DNA from: Nevskiaceae bacterium
GTDB lineage: Bacteria > Pseudomonadota > Gammaproteobacteria > Nevskiales > Nevskiaceae
Reading direction: 5' to 3'
DNA: 50,298 nucleotides
Assembly (NCBI GenBank): GCA_004297005.1
Contig: SCVA01000017.1
Span: forward strand, 1-50,298
In this document: one piece after another, positions 34,760 through 43,613 of the stretch
Position numbering within the stretch: the first letter of the stretch is position 1
How the letters are laid out: each line of letters starts with the position of its first letter
The notes under the pieces: generated by a model
Told to the model about the DNA's origin: nothing
Seen by the model: the letters and a program-made list of their open reading frames with translations, nothing else
Databases searched by the model: none
Translations under genes and position numbers: made by a program

Positions 34760-35569
34760 TCAACCGCCTTCATACCCCAGCCGCGCCAGCAAGCCGTCGA
34801 GCTCGTCCAGGGAGTGAAAGGCCACACGCAGCTCGCCCTGCCCAGCCTTGTCGGCTTTGAGCTCGACGGCAAAGCCCAGCAGGTCGGAGAGCTCGCGCTC
34901 CAGCCGGCGCCAGTCGGCGGGCTTGGCGGGGCGGGCCGGCTGGCCGCGCCGGCTGCGGGCGACACGGCGCTCCAGGGTGCGCACGGTCAGTCCGCGGCCG
35001 ATCACTTCGCCGGCCCAGCGCTTCTGCGCATCGGCGGCCAGGCCCGCCAGCACCTTGGCGTGGCCTAGCGAGAGATGGCCCTCGTCAACCAGGGTCTGCA
35101 CTGCCGGGTCGAGGTTGAGCAGGCGCAGCACATTGGTGACATAGACCCGCGACTTGCCGATGCGCTGGGCGATTTCCTCGTGGGTCAGCGTGTGCAGTTC
35201 GCCCAGCCGGCGCAGGCCGGCGGCGGCTTCCATCGGCGTCAGCGATTCGCGCTGGAGGTTTTCGATCAGGCCGAGGACATAGGCCTCGTCTTCGCTTAAG
35301 TCATCGCGCAGCAGCGCCGGCACCTCGTGCAGCCCGGCCTGTTGCGCGGCGCGCCAGCGGCGTTCGCCGGCGAGAATCTCGTAGCCCCAGACCCGGGTGC
35401 GCAGCACCAGCGGTTGGACGATGCCACTCTCGCGGATGCTCTCTGCGAGTTCGGTCAGCGCGCCCGCGTCGAAGCTCCGGCGCGCCTGCTGGCTGCCGGG
35501 TCGGATCAGGTCGATGGGCACCGCGCGGACGGTCTGCGCGGGCTTGGCGGGCGGGATGGGGGCGGACAT
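34760..35569 (-). CDS. parB: ParB-family partition/DNA-binding protein
   Basis: A ParB/Spo0J protein of 269 residues from ATG 35569. The CTPase/arginine patch is GERRWRAAQQAG, the second box ENLQRESLTPMEAA, and the helix-turn-helix lies in THEEIAQRIGKSRVYVTNVLRLL. The C-terminal dimerisation domain (LERELSDLLGFAVEL...SLDELDGLLARLGY) is complete, so it looks functional. No parA accompanies it, and it is not next to mnmG/rsmG as in most proteobacteria. It is divergent from folE across 64 bases. It could be a second ParB or a nucleoid factor of the Noc kind. Confidence 0.88.
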   Translation of the reverse strand: MSAPIPPAKPAQTVRAVPIDLIRPGSQQARRSFDAGALTELAESIRESGIVQPLVLRTRVWGYEILAGERRWRAAQQAGLHEVPALLRDDLSEDEAYVLGLIENLQRESLTPMEAAAGLRRLGELHTLTHEEIAQRIGKSRVYVTNVLRLLNLDPAVQTLVDEGHLSLGHAKVLAGLAADAQKRWAGEVIGRGLTVRTLERRVARSRRGQPARPAKPADWRRLERELSDLLGFAVELKADKAGQGELRVAFHSLDELDGLLARLGYEGG

Positions 35570-35633
35570 GGCGTGAAAATCGGGCATGCCATAATCGCAC
35601 ACCACCTGCACACGACTGACCGGACTCTAAGCC

Positions 35634-36176
35634 GTGGAAGCCGAATACCGCTCCATCCTCCAGGCCGTCGGCGAAGACCCGACGCGCGAAGGCCTGCTCA
35701 ATACGCCGCAGCGCGCGGCAAAGGCGATGAAGTTCCTCACCCAGGGCTATCGCCAGAGCCTGGACGAACTGATCAACGGCGCGCTGTTCGCGACCACCAA
35801 CAACGAGATGGTGATCGTCAAGGACATCGAGCTGTACTCGATGTGCGAGCACCATCTGCTGCCGTTCTTCGGCCGTGCCCACATCGGCTACATCCCCGAC
35901 GGCAAGGTGCTTGGGCTGTCGAAGATTCCGCGCATCGTCGATATGTTCGCGCGCCGCCTGCAGATCCAGGAGCAGCTCACCAAGCAGATCGGCGACTGCA
36001 TCCTCGAGGTCACCGACGCCAAGGGCGTGGCGGTTGTCATCGAAGCGAGACACATGTGCGCGATGATGCGCGGTGTCGAGAAGCAGAACTCCTCGATGAC
36101 CACCTCGATGATGGAAGGCCGCTTCCGCGACGATTCGCGCACCCGCCAGGAATTCCTGACGCTGATCAAGAGTTAG
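35634..36176 (+). CDS. folE: GTP cyclohydrolase I
   Basis: FolE converts GTP to dihydroneopterin triphosphate, the first step of folate and pterin synthesis. The GTG start at 35634 gives 180 residues, slightly shorter than the E. coli enzyme. Zinc ligands Cys71 and His74 (MCEHHLLPF) and Cys142 (RHMCAMMRG) are all present, as is the [17 protein letters not shown] block. CATAAT at 35590-35595 may be its -10 element, but no fitting -35 was seen. Confidence 0.95.
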   Translation: MEAEYRSILQAVGEDPTREGLLNTPQRAAKAMKFLTQGYRQSLDELINGALFATTNNEMVIVKDIELYSMCEHHLLPFFGRAHIGYIPDGKVLGLSKIPRIVDMFARRLQIQEQLTKQIGDCILEVTDAKGVAVVIEARHMCAMMRGVEKQNSSMTTSMMEGRFRDDSRTRQEFLTLIKS

Positions 36177-36275
36177 CGCGGCGCCGGCGCGGCATCGGGT
36201 TTGCCTATACTTTCAGCGTCCGAACGGCCGGCAGAGCCGTACCGGGACGCACCGCGTCAGACGCCCGAGGAAGCC

Positions 36276-37274
36276 ATGACCACCCTAGTTCAACCCCCGC
36301 TCGCCGCGAGCCGATTCGGCACCCCGCAACAGATCGAGGTGCTGGTGGCGATGGAGCCGACCGTCGCTCTGGAGATGGAGCGGCACCTGGAGCGCCGCAA
36401 GCTCTGGTTCCCCAACGATCTGATGCCGGCCGATGCCGCCCTGGGCGAGGCCGACGACCGCATGCTCACCGAGCTGCGTGGCCGCGCCCGTGGCCTGCCC
36501 GACGGCGTGCGCGTCGCGGTGGCACTCAATCTGCTCACCGAGGAAGGTCTGCCGCATTTCCACCGGCTGATCGCCGTGCACATGAGCAACGAGTCGGTGT
36601 GGCGCGCCTGGAACAATGTCTGGACCGCCGAGGAAGATCGCCACGGCTGCGCCATGCGCGACTACGTGCGCGACGCGCGGCTGTTCAACATGGGCGCGCT
36701 GGAGCGCCTGCAGTACCAGTACATCGCCGCCGGCTTCGATCCGGACTGGGAGCAGGATCCCTATCGCCTGCTCGCCTATACCTCGCTGCAGGAGAAGGCG
36801 ACCCAGATCAGCCACGCCAACACCGGCCGCCTCGCCGGTGAGCACGAGCCGATGCTGCAGCGGGTGCTGGCGCATCTGGCCGGCGACGAGTCGCGTCACT
36901 ACCAGTTCTACCGCGCCTGCTTCGCCGAGATCCTCAAGCTCGATCCCAACCGCGCGCTCAATTCGCTGCTGAAGGTGACGCTGGCCTTCGCCATGCCCGG
37001 CCACAACATTGCGGGCTTCAAGGAGCTCTCCGACGTGGTGCAGCGCTACGACATCTTCGGGCCGCGCCAGTACCAGAAGATCGTCGAGGAGCTGCTGGAG
37101 CACTGGAACATCGCCGGGATGAGCGGTCTGAATGGCGAGGGCACCGAGGCGCAGGCCAAGCTGATGAAGGTGCCGGCCCGCTTGGCGCGCATCGCCGACT
37201 ACCAGGAAGCCAAGCTGGGCGCCAAGAGCTACCGCTTCGAGTTCATCGACGACCGCGAGCTGGCGTTCGCTTGA
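36276..37274 (+). CDS. Acyl-ACP desaturase (soluble di-iron type)
   Basis: A soluble di-iron desaturase like plant stearoyl-ACP and mycobacterial DesA enzymes, 332 residues. Iron ligands appear in TEEGLPHF (Glu90), AEEDRHG (Glu120, His123) and the second DESRHYQFYRA set. It would insert a cis double bond into an acyl-ACP chain. TATACT at 36206-36211 is a possible -10 element about 65 bases upstream. A short-chain dehydrogenase follows after 42 bases on the same strand. It is co-oriented with folE but 99 bases away. Confidence 0.88.
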   Translation: MTTLVQPPLAASRFGTPQQIEVLVAMEPTVALEMERHLERRKLWFPNDLMPADAALGEADDRMLTELRGRARGLPDGVRVAVALNLLTEEGLPHFHRLIAVHMSNESVWRAWNNVWTAEEDRHGCAMRDYVRDARLFNMGALERLQYQYIAAGFDPDWEQDPYRLLAYTSLQEKATQISHANTGRLAGEHEPMLQRVLAHLAGDESRHYQFYRACFAEILKLDPNRALNSLLKVTLAFAMPGHNIAGFKELSDVVQRYDIFGPRQYQKIVEELLEHWNIAGMSGLNGEGTEAQAKLMKVPARLARIADYQEAKLGAKSYRFEFIDDRELAFA

Positions 37275-37316
37275 GCCCGCTTGCGCGTGGCCGCCGCCGG
37301 CAACGATGATGCGGTC

Positions 37317-38123
37317 ATGAGCCTACGAATCCTTGTCACCGGTGCCGGGTCTGGCCTCGGTCGCGCCATCGCCCTCCACTATGCCGCCCTGGGCGCGCGC
37401 GTGGCCTGTACCGACCGCGACGCCGCCAGCGTCGCCGAGACCCTCGCGCACGTCGAGAAGGAGGGCGGCTCCGGCCTTGCCTTCGCGCTCGACGTCACCC
37501 GCGAGGAAGACTTCATCGCCGCCCGCGAGCGGGTGCAGCGCGAATGGGGCGGGCTGGACCTGCTGGTGAACAATGCCGGCGTCGCCACCGCCGGCAGCAT
37601 CGAGGAAGCGCCGCTCAGCGACTGGGACTGGGTGCTCAACATCAATCTCCTGGGCGTGGTGCGCGGCTGCAAGACTTTCGCGCCCTTGTTCAAGGCCCAG
37701 AAGTCCGGCTACGTGGTGAACATCGCGAGCTTCGCCGGCATCGCCAATCCGCCGGCGATGGCCTCCTACAACGTCGCCAAGGCCGGGGTGATTTCGCTAT
37801 CGGAAACCCTGCTGCACGAGCTGGCACCGTTTGGCATCGGCGTCTCGGTGGTCTGCCCGGCGTTCTTCCCCACCAATCTGATGAACGCCGCGCGAGTCAC
37901 ACAGCCCGGCACGGTGGCGATGGTGCACAAGTTCATGAAGAAGTCCGGCGTCACCGCCGCCGATGTTGCCGCGCAGATCGCCAGCGCGGTGGAAAAGCGT
38001 CAGTTCCTGGTGCTCACCCACAAGGACACCCGCGTGCAAGCCCTGGTCAAGCGCGCCTCGCCGCAGACCTTCTTCCGCCTGATGCAGAAGACCACGGCCA
38101 AGTGGAGCCAGAAGAAGTCCTAG
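37317..38123 (+). CDS. Short-chain dehydrogenase/reductase
   Basis: An NAD(P)-dependent classical SDR of 268 residues from ATG 37317. The cofactor loop is TGAGSGLGRA at about 8-17, NNAGVATAGSIEE follows, and the catalytic pair lies in ASYNVAKAGVISLSE. The C-terminal region (VQALVKRASPQTFFRLMQK) is like SDRs near lipid genes. It probably shares a transcript with the desaturase. The substrate is unknown. It ends 8 bases from the convergent cyclase gene. Confidence 0.85.
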   Translation: MSLRILVTGAGSGLGRAIALHYAALGARVACTDRDAASVAETLAHVEKEGGSGLAFALDVTREEDFIAARERVQREWGGLDLLVNNAGVATAGSIEEAPLSDWDWVLNINLLGVVRGCKTFAPLFKAQKSGYVVNIASFAGIANPPAMASYNVAKAGVISLSETLLHELAPFGIGVSVVCPAFFPTNLMNAARVTQPGTVAMVHKFMKKSGVTAADVAAQIASAVEKRQFLVLTHKDTRVQALVKRASPQTFFRLMQKTTAKWSQKKS

Positions 38124-38131
38124 GGATTCGC

Positions 38132-39400
38132 TCAGGCGGCGCGGAAGCGCAGGCAGTCGCGGCCGGCGGCCTTGGCTTCGTAGAGCGCGACATCGGCCGC
38201 GGCCACCAGCGTCGAGTGCGAACGGTCGAGAAACTGCTGGGTGGTGCTGGCGCCGATGCTGATCGACACCAGAGCGCCGGTCGGCGAGGCCGGGTGCGGC
38301 AGTGCCGCGCGCCGCAGGGTTTCCTGCAGATGTTGGGCGAAGGTCATGGCGCCAGCGCTGTCGGTGGCCGGCAACAGCACCGCAAACTCCTCGCCGCCAT
38401 AACGCGCCAGCAGATCTTCGGGGCGGCGCATGGCTGTGCTCAGGCGGCTGGCCACCGCCCGCAAGCAGGCGTCTCCGGCTGGGTGGCCGAGGGTGTCGTT
38501 GTAGGCCTTAAAGTGGTCGATGTCGATCAGCAGCAAGGCCAGCGAGGAGCCAGCGCGGGCGGCGCGCCGCCACTCGTCGGCCAGGCGCGCCTCGAAGGCG
38601 CGGCGGTTGGCGATGCCGGTGAGTGCATCGTTGAGGCTCAGACGGCGCAGGTGCTCCTCCAGTGCCTTGCGCTCGCTGATGTTGCGCGCCACCGCCACCA
38701 GGAAGTCCTCGCCGCTGACCCGCACCCGCATCACGTTGATTTCGGTGGGCGCCGGCCGGCCGTCGGCTTGGATCAGCTCCCCTTCCAGTCGCAGCGACTC
38801 ATTGAGGTTGGCGCTGCGCAGGCGATCCAGCAGCCGTCCGGCGACGCGGTCGAATAGCGGGTGATTGCTGAGCTGGCTGCCCAGGAGTTCTTGCTTGCTG
38901 AAGCCGAGCGCGCGCTCGGTGGCGAGATTGGCCTCGACGATCTCGCCGTGGCGGCCGAGCGCAAAGAACAGGTCTTCACTCTCGTCGATCAGGCGGTAGA
39001 TCAGCTCCGGTCGCGCGCGTTCGCGGCGCAGATTGCTTTCCAGCGCGCGGCGGTTGACCGCGCCAAGGATGGCGCGGCGCAAGCTCTCGGCGTTGGCCAT
39101 GCGCTTGGGCAGCACTTCGTCGGCGCCGCACTGACGGGCGCGGGCGGCGACGTCGTGGCTTTCTTCGGCGGTCAGCAGCACCACCGGCAGGTCCTGCCCC
39201 TGGCTGCGCAACTGCACCAGAAACTCCACGCCGCTCATGTCCGGCAACGCGTACTCCACCAGCACGCAGGTGGTGTCCGGCTCGATCAGCTTCAGCGCTT
39301 CGGCGCCGGTCTCGGCCTCGCGCAGGGCGCAGTCGTCTTCCAGCAACTGGCGGCTGGCCTGCCGCTCGCTCAGGTTGGGATCGACGAGGAGGATTTTCAT
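38132..39400 (-). CDS. Receiver-PAS-GGDEF diguanylate cyclase
   Basis: A 422-residue signalling protein making cyclic di-GMP. Residues 1-115 are a response-regulator receiver, 130-250 a PAS domain and 265-420 a GGDEF domain with the active signature RYGGEEFAVLLP and the inhibitory I-site RPED five residues before it. In the receiver, Thr77 and Lys99 are kept, but the phospho-acceptor position is Glu49 (LVEYALPDMSG). The acidic pair is reduced to Asp7 (LLVDPN). Glu may mimic phosphorylation, so the output could be locked on or be controlled only by the PAS domain. It stands alone, with no histidine kinase nearby. Confidence 0.9.
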   Translation of the reverse strand: MKILLVDPNLSERQASRQLLEDDCALREAETGAEALKLIEPDTTCVLVEYALPDMSGVEFLVQLRSQGQDLPVVLLTAEESHDVAARARQCGADEVLPKRMANAESLRRAILGAVNRRALESNLRRERARPELIYRLIDESEDLFFALGRHGEIVEANLATERALGFSKQELLGSQLSNHPLFDRVAGRLLDRLRSANLNESLRLEGELIQADGRPAPTEINVMRVRVSGEDFLVAVARNISERKALEEHLRRLSLNDALTGIANRRAFEARLADEWRRAARAGSSLALLLIDIDHFKAYNDTLGHPAGDACLRAVASRLSTAMRRPEDLLARYGGEEFAVLLPATDSAGAMTFAQHLQETLRRAALPHPASPTGALVSISIGASTTQQFLDRSHSTLVAAADVALYEAKAAGRDCLRFRAA

Positions 39401-39446
39401 GCGGGCTCGGCACTCGGCCGACCACGTAAAAAATACTACCTGGGTT

Positions 39447-39476
39447 GCCGGCGGCGAATTCTAATGCGCCGTCGGC
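39447..39476. repeat. GC-rich inverted repeat between cyclase and DUF4340 genes
   Basis: GCCGGCGGCG and CGCCGTCGGC (one mismatch) flank a 10-base AATTCTAATG loop in the 86-base gap. There is no adjacent T tract on the minus strand, so it is not a standard terminator. It could end or stabilise the ABC-operon transcript. Confidence 0.35.
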
Positions 39477-39486
39477 GAAATATTCA

Positions 39487-40365
39487 TCAGGATTTCGGCG
39501 CCTCCGAGGACTTCCCGACGGGCGGTTCGGCTTGCTTGGGCAGCTTGAGCAGCTCGTCGGCCAGCGCTTTGGAGAGCTGATAGCGGATCTTCGCCGTCGG
39601 CGAGTACAGCGAGAACTGCGGCTCGGTGCCGGCGACGATGAACTCCCGCTGCTCGCCATTCTTCAGCGTGAAGCGCAGATGTTCGCCCTCGGGCGCTTCG
39701 CCGCCGGCCTCGTTCCACATCGCGCTGGCGGCCTTCCAGCCCTCGGCCAGCTTGGCCAGGGCGGCCGGAGTCGCCTCGGCGGAAGCCGGCTCGGCCTTCC
39801 AATTGCCGTCCTCGCCCTTGCTCAGGCTTAAGCCCGGCAGCGCGATGCCGACCAGTTCCTCGTCGGCGGCGAACAGCTCCTTGGCGATGAGGTCCTGATA
39901 GTCGCGATCAAAGGCGGCGCTGACCGGATCGTCGATCAGCATCACCTTGTCGCCCAGCTTCACGTAGCGACGCGATTCGATCGGATCGGTGGCGCCGAAC
40001 TCGATGCGCTGGTCGTTGAGCGTCAGCACCCGCTCGGGCGGGTCCAGGCCCAGTTGCTTGAGGTTCAGGCCCTCGGGGCTGAGGGTTTCCTTTACCTCGG
40101 CGGTGGCGAGATTGCCGAAGTTGAGTACCTCGAAGCGGTCGGCGCGTGCCGCGACCGGCGCGGTCAGCAGCCACTGGCCGCCTTGCTTCACCAGCTTGAT
40201 CTCGGGCGCGTCTGGCCATTGCACGCTGGCGCTGGAGAGACCCTCGGCGGCGATGGCGGTGAGCGCCGGCTTGGCGGCGTCTTTCTGCTTCTGCGCGTAC
40301 CAGGCGCCGCCGGCGAGGGCGGCGACCAGCACGGCCAGCGTCAGGTTCAGCGTGTTGCGGTTCAT
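39487..40365 (-). CDS. DUF4340 protein of Gld-type ABC system
   Basis: A 292-residue protein anchored by one N-terminal membrane segment (about 8-24), with the rest exported. DUF4340 features are VQWPDAPEIKLVKQGGQWLLTAP and EFGATDPIESRRYVKL. It is the last gene of a four-gene operon (ATPase, permease, GldG-like, DUF4340) with gaps of 7 to 13 bases or overlaps. The family is known from gliding-motility and related ABC systems but has no assigned activity. Confidence 0.85.
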   Translation of the reverse strand: MNRNTLNLTLAVLVAALAGGAWYAQKQKDAAKPALTAIAAEGLSSASVQWPDAPEIKLVKQGGQWLLTAPVAARADRFEVLNFGNLATAEVKETLSPEGLNLKQLGLDPPERVLTLNDQRIEFGATDPIESRRYVKLGDKVMLIDDPVSAAFDRDYQDLIAKELFAADEELVGIALPGLSLSKGEDGNWKAEPASAEATPAALAKLAEGWKAASAMWNEAGGEAPEGEHLRFTLKNGEQREFIVAGTEPQFSLYSPTAKIRYQLSKALADELLKLPKQAEPPVGKSSEAPKS

Positions 40366-40372
40366 GGCGACC

Positions 40373-41761
40373 TCAGCGGCGGCGACGCGACAGCCAGCGG
40401 CCGATGCCCACGGCCAGCAACGCCAGCGGCAACAGCAGCAGGAAGCCGAACTGGATCAGCAGCGCCGCCAGCGGCGACAGATTCAGCGACTGGTCGCGCG
40501 CCGGCGGAATGGTGATGTCCAACTGGTCGTCGCGGCTGGCCAGCCAGCGCGCCAGATTGAGGCCCAGCTTGGAGTTGCCGAGCTGGCCGATGAAGGCATT
40601 GCTGAGAAAGTCGGAATCGCCGATCAGCGCGACGCGCTGTGTCTTCTCCGGTACCTTGGCATCCGCGGCGGCATCCTCGGGCTTCTCACCCGCGACGCTG
40701 CGGTTGAGCAGCAAGCCCAGAGTCAGCGGACCCTGGACATCGCCCTTGTCGGCGTCAAAGCCGACTTCTCCCGACAGCGGGCCAGTCTCCAGCCAGGCGT
40801 CCTGCGAGGATTGCAGGAAGGGCTGCGACCTCCAGGCCGGGTCCGGCTTCGCCGCCGGGTCGGTGCTGATCGAGCGCATCAGCGGGAAGGCGGTGTTCTC
40901 GCGCAGCTCGCCGGTGACCGGCGTGCGCGGATAGCTGGCGGTGAGGAACATGCTCGGGTCGCCGCCCAGGGCCGCGAACTCGGGGAAGATCGCGGTGCCC
41001 TTGTCGAAGCGCACGCCCAGCAACTGCGCCAGTGCCGGCGGCGGCGGCGGGCTGTCGGGGTCCGAGAGCCAGAGCAGGTTGCCGCCACGCTTGATGTAGT
41101 CGACCAGGATCTGGGTCTCGCCTTCGGTCAGCGCCACCTGCGGACCGGCGATCACCAGGGCAGCGGCGTTGTCCGGCACCCTTGGGCTGGTGGCGAGGTT
41201 GAGCGGCTGGGTCTTGAGACCATTGTCGTGCAGGGCCTGCACGAACTGGCCGTAGCCGGAGGCGCCCGGCTCGGCGGCATCGTGCTCGCCGTGACCCTGG
41301 AGGAACACCAGCCAGCGCTCCTCGGCAAAGCTCAGGCGCTGCAGCGCCGGCGTCACCGTGGACTCGTTCATCTCGCCGGCGCGCACCGTCTCGCGGCGGC
41401 CCTGGTACTCGATCACCAGGTCGCCGACGTTGCTGATGTTGTATTCGCGGACCTTGGCCGGGTTCTTGATCGGGTCGATGTACTCGACTGCGAGATCCGG
41501 CTTGGCCTTGATGTAGCGGCCGAAGAACTGCTCGATCTCGGCGCGGCTCTCGGCGCCGCTGGTGGCGAAGGCCAGCACCTTCACCGGCTCCTTCATGTTG
41601 CCGAGCTGCTTGATCGAGGCCGCGGTTAGGGTGTTGCGCTGGTTGGCGGTCCAGTCGAACTCCAGCTTGTACTGGTTGGACAGCCAGCCGACGAGGCCGA
41701 TGACGGCGAGCATCAGCAGGGCCGAAACCGCCTGCTGGATGCGGAGGTTGGTCTTTTTCAT
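40373..41761 (-). CDS. GldG-like auxiliary protein of ABC system
   Basis: A 462-residue protein with membrane segments near both ends (VSALLMLAVIGLVGWL and LLLLPLALLAVGIGRWLSRR), and a large exported domain between them. The middle holds the GldG/IFT52-like blocks LVIEYQGRRETVRAGE, LVFLQGHGEHDA and ALVIAGPQVALTEGETQILVDYIKRGGNLLWL (key words GHGEHDA and GGNLLWL). It contacts the permease. Function in non-gliding bacteria is unknown; a role in envelope or exopolysaccharide export is suggested by context in other species. Confidence 0.88.
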   Translation of the reverse strand: MKKTNLRIQQAVSALLMLAVIGLVGWLSNQYKLEFDWTANQRNTLTAASIKQLGNMKEPVKVLAFATSGAESRAEIEQFFGRYIKAKPDLAVEYIDPIKNPAKVREYNISNVGDLVIEYQGRRETVRAGEMNESTVTPALQRLSFAEERWLVFLQGHGEHDAAEPGASGYGQFVQALHDNGLKTQPLNLATSPRVPDNAAALVIAGPQVALTEGETQILVDYIKRGGNLLWLSDPDSPPPPPALAQLLGVRFDKGTAIFPEFAALGGDPSMFLTASYPRTPVTGELRENTAFPLMRSISTDPAAKPDPAWRSQPFLQSSQDAWLETGPLSGEVGFDADKGDVQGPLTLGLLLNRSVAGEKPEDAAADAKVPEKTQRVALIGDSDFLSNAFIGQLGNSKLGLNLARWLASRDDQLDITIPPARDQSLNLSPLAALLIQFGFLLLLPLALLAVGIGRWLSRRRR

Positions 41762-41774
41762 GTTCGGTTTCGGA

Positions 41775-42518
41775 TTAGTTGCGTTCGAGGTCCAGGCGCT
41801 GCACCGACAGCCACAGGAACAGGACGATGAACAGCGTGTAGTAGGCGAGATCGGCGGTGCTGAACACGCCGCGCCGCAGTTTTTCGAAATGGCCGATCAG
41901 CGAGAGCTGACGGAACAGCTCGGAGAAGGTATTGCCGTTGTAGGCCATCGCCTCCAGCAGCCAGACCACCAGCAGCAGGCCAAAGCCGCCGACCGCGGCG
42001 ATCACCGGCTCGCGGGTGAGGGTGGACATGAACAGCCCCGCCGCGCCGAAGGCCAGCATCAGCAGGAACACGCCCAAGAGCCCGGCAGCGATGCGGCCGA
42101 GATCGAGGTCGGTGCCACCGAGCAGGGACAGCGGCATCGCCGCCATCAGCGCCAGCGCGGCCAGGAAGAACACGCAGAGGCCCAGGTACTTGCCGAGCAC
42201 GATCTCGGTGATCGAGGCCGGCGCGCTGGTCAACAGGGTGAGGCTGCCGGACTTCTTGTCCTCGGCGAACAGCCGCATGGTCAGCAGCGGGATGATCAGC
42301 AGCAGCAGGATCGAGGAAAAACCGTACAGCGAGCCGCCGATGTAGTCGGCGACACCGGCCTGCTCGTTGAGCATGCCCGGCTCCGCCGCGATCTGCGCCA
42401 GGGTCAGGAAGAACACCATGCCGAGGATGAACTGCAGCACCGCCAGCACCGTCCAGGCCAGCGGCGATACAAAGATGCGACGCGCCTCGTGGCGCGCGAT
42501 GGCAAACACCGGGCTCAT
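41775..42518 (-). CDS. ABC transporter permease (GldF-like)
   Basis: A 247-residue permease of the ABC-2 type with six hydrophobic segments, starting VFAIARHEARRIFVSPLAW as in GldF proteins. RLFAEDKKSGSLTLLTSAP is the conserved cytoplasmic coupling segment. It overlaps the ATPase gene by four bases (ATGA at 42515-42518), so both are made together. Confidence 0.92.
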   Translation of the reverse strand: MSPVFAIARHEARRIFVSPLAWTVLAVLQFILGMVFFLTLAQIAAEPGMLNEQAGVADYIGGSLYGFSSILLLLIIPLLTMRLFAEDKKSGSLTLLTSAPASITEIVLGKYLGLCVFFLAALALMAAMPLSLLGGTDLDLGRIAAGLLGVFLLMLAFGAAGLFMSTLTREPVIAAVGGFGLLLVVWLLEAMAYNGNTFSELFRQLSLIGHFEKLRRGVFSTADLAYYTLFIVLFLWLSVQRLDLERN

Positions 42519-43453
42519 GCGGCTTTCCTCAATTCAGTGGCCTCGCCCGAGGTGAGCGAGACGAAGATTTCTTCCAGGCTGCGGGTCTGGCGGCGCAGCT
42601 CCAGCAGGCCCCAGCCGTTGGCGACGCTGCGCTCCACCAGCGCCTCGCGCGGGTCGAAGCTGGGGTCGCTCTCGATGCGGTAGCGGCCTTCGCCGAGCGC
42701 GCTGATCGCCGACACGCCCGGCAGCTCCAGATGCTCGGGCGGGCGGCTGAACTGCACGTAGTAGCTGGGCACCGCCTCGCTGGCGAGCTTGGCCAGCGAC
42801 TCGTGGAACACCACGCGGCCGCGGTTGACGATCATCACCCGCGAGCACACCGCCTGGATCTCCGGGAGGATGTGGCTGGACAGGATCACGCTGTGCTCCT
42901 TGGCCAGCGTCGCGATCAGGCTGCGAATCTCGCGGATCTGGATCGGGTCCAGGCCCACGGTCGGCTCGTCGAGGATGATCACCGGCGGCCGGTGGATGAT
43001 CGCCTGGGCGAGACCCACGCGCTGCTGGTAGCCCTTGGAGAGATTGCCGATCAGCCTCCGGCTGACCTCGGTGAGCCCGCAGGCCTGCTTGGCGCGTTGC
43101 AGCGCCGCGGCGCGGTCCTTTTTGGCGACGCCGTGCAGGGCGGCGGCAAATTCCAGGTACTCGTCGACGGTCAGCTCCGGGTGCACCGGCGGCTGCTCGG
43201 GCAGATAGCCGATCGCGCGCTTCGCCCCCTTGGGGTCGGCAGCGAGGTCGATGCCATTGATCTTCACCGTGCCGCCGGTGGGTGCCAGATTGCCGGTGAG
43301 CATCTTCATGGTGGTGGATTTGCCGGCGCCGTTGGGGCCGAGCAGGCCGAGGATCTCGCCGCGCCTTAGCGTCAGGTCGATGCTCTCGACGGCCACGTTG
43401 GGGCCGTAGCGGCGGGTCAGCCCGCGCGCCTCGATGAGGATGTCGTGCTCCAT
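42515..43453 (-). CDS. ABC transporter ATP-binding protein (GldA-like)
   Basis: A 312-residue ATPase. Walker A GPNGAGKST lies at 39-47, the signature in LSKGYQQRVGLAQAI, Walker B in VIILDEPTVGLD and the H-loop in ILSSHILPEIQ. The C-terminal 80 residues carry the accessory region typical of ABC-2 exporters (PSYYVQFSRPPEHLELPG). It is the first gene of the operon; its leader of about 160 bases has TAAAAA at 43557-43562 and TTGAGC at 43578-43583 on the minus strand, a weak promoter candidate. Confidence 0.94.
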   Translation of the reverse strand: MEHDILIEARGLTRRYGPNVAVESIDLTLRRGEILGLLGPNGAGKSTTMKMLTGNLAPTGGTVKINGIDLAADPKGAKRAIGYLPEQPPVHPELTVDEYLEFAAALHGVAKKDRAAALQRAKQACGLTEVSRRLIGNLSKGYQQRVGLAQAIIHRPPVIILDEPTVGLDPIQIREIRSLIATLAKEHSVILSSHILPEIQAVCSRVMIVNRGRVVFHESLAKLASEAVPSYYVQFSRPPEHLELPGVSAISALGEGRYRIESDPSFDPREALVERSVANGWGLLELRRQTRSLEEIFVSLTSGEATELRKAA

Positions 43454-43613
43454 GTCTTCTCTAGGTTTTTTAGGAGTGGGTTGCTGCGGATGCTGCGGGT
43501 GTCTCGCGCGCTCCGACCGGGGCGATGCAGCGCGAGTTCCCGCGGCCGGCGCGGATTTTTTAATGTTTGGCCGCCCGGCTCAAGCGGGGGGCCATCCTGA
43601 CTCAAGTCGGCCT

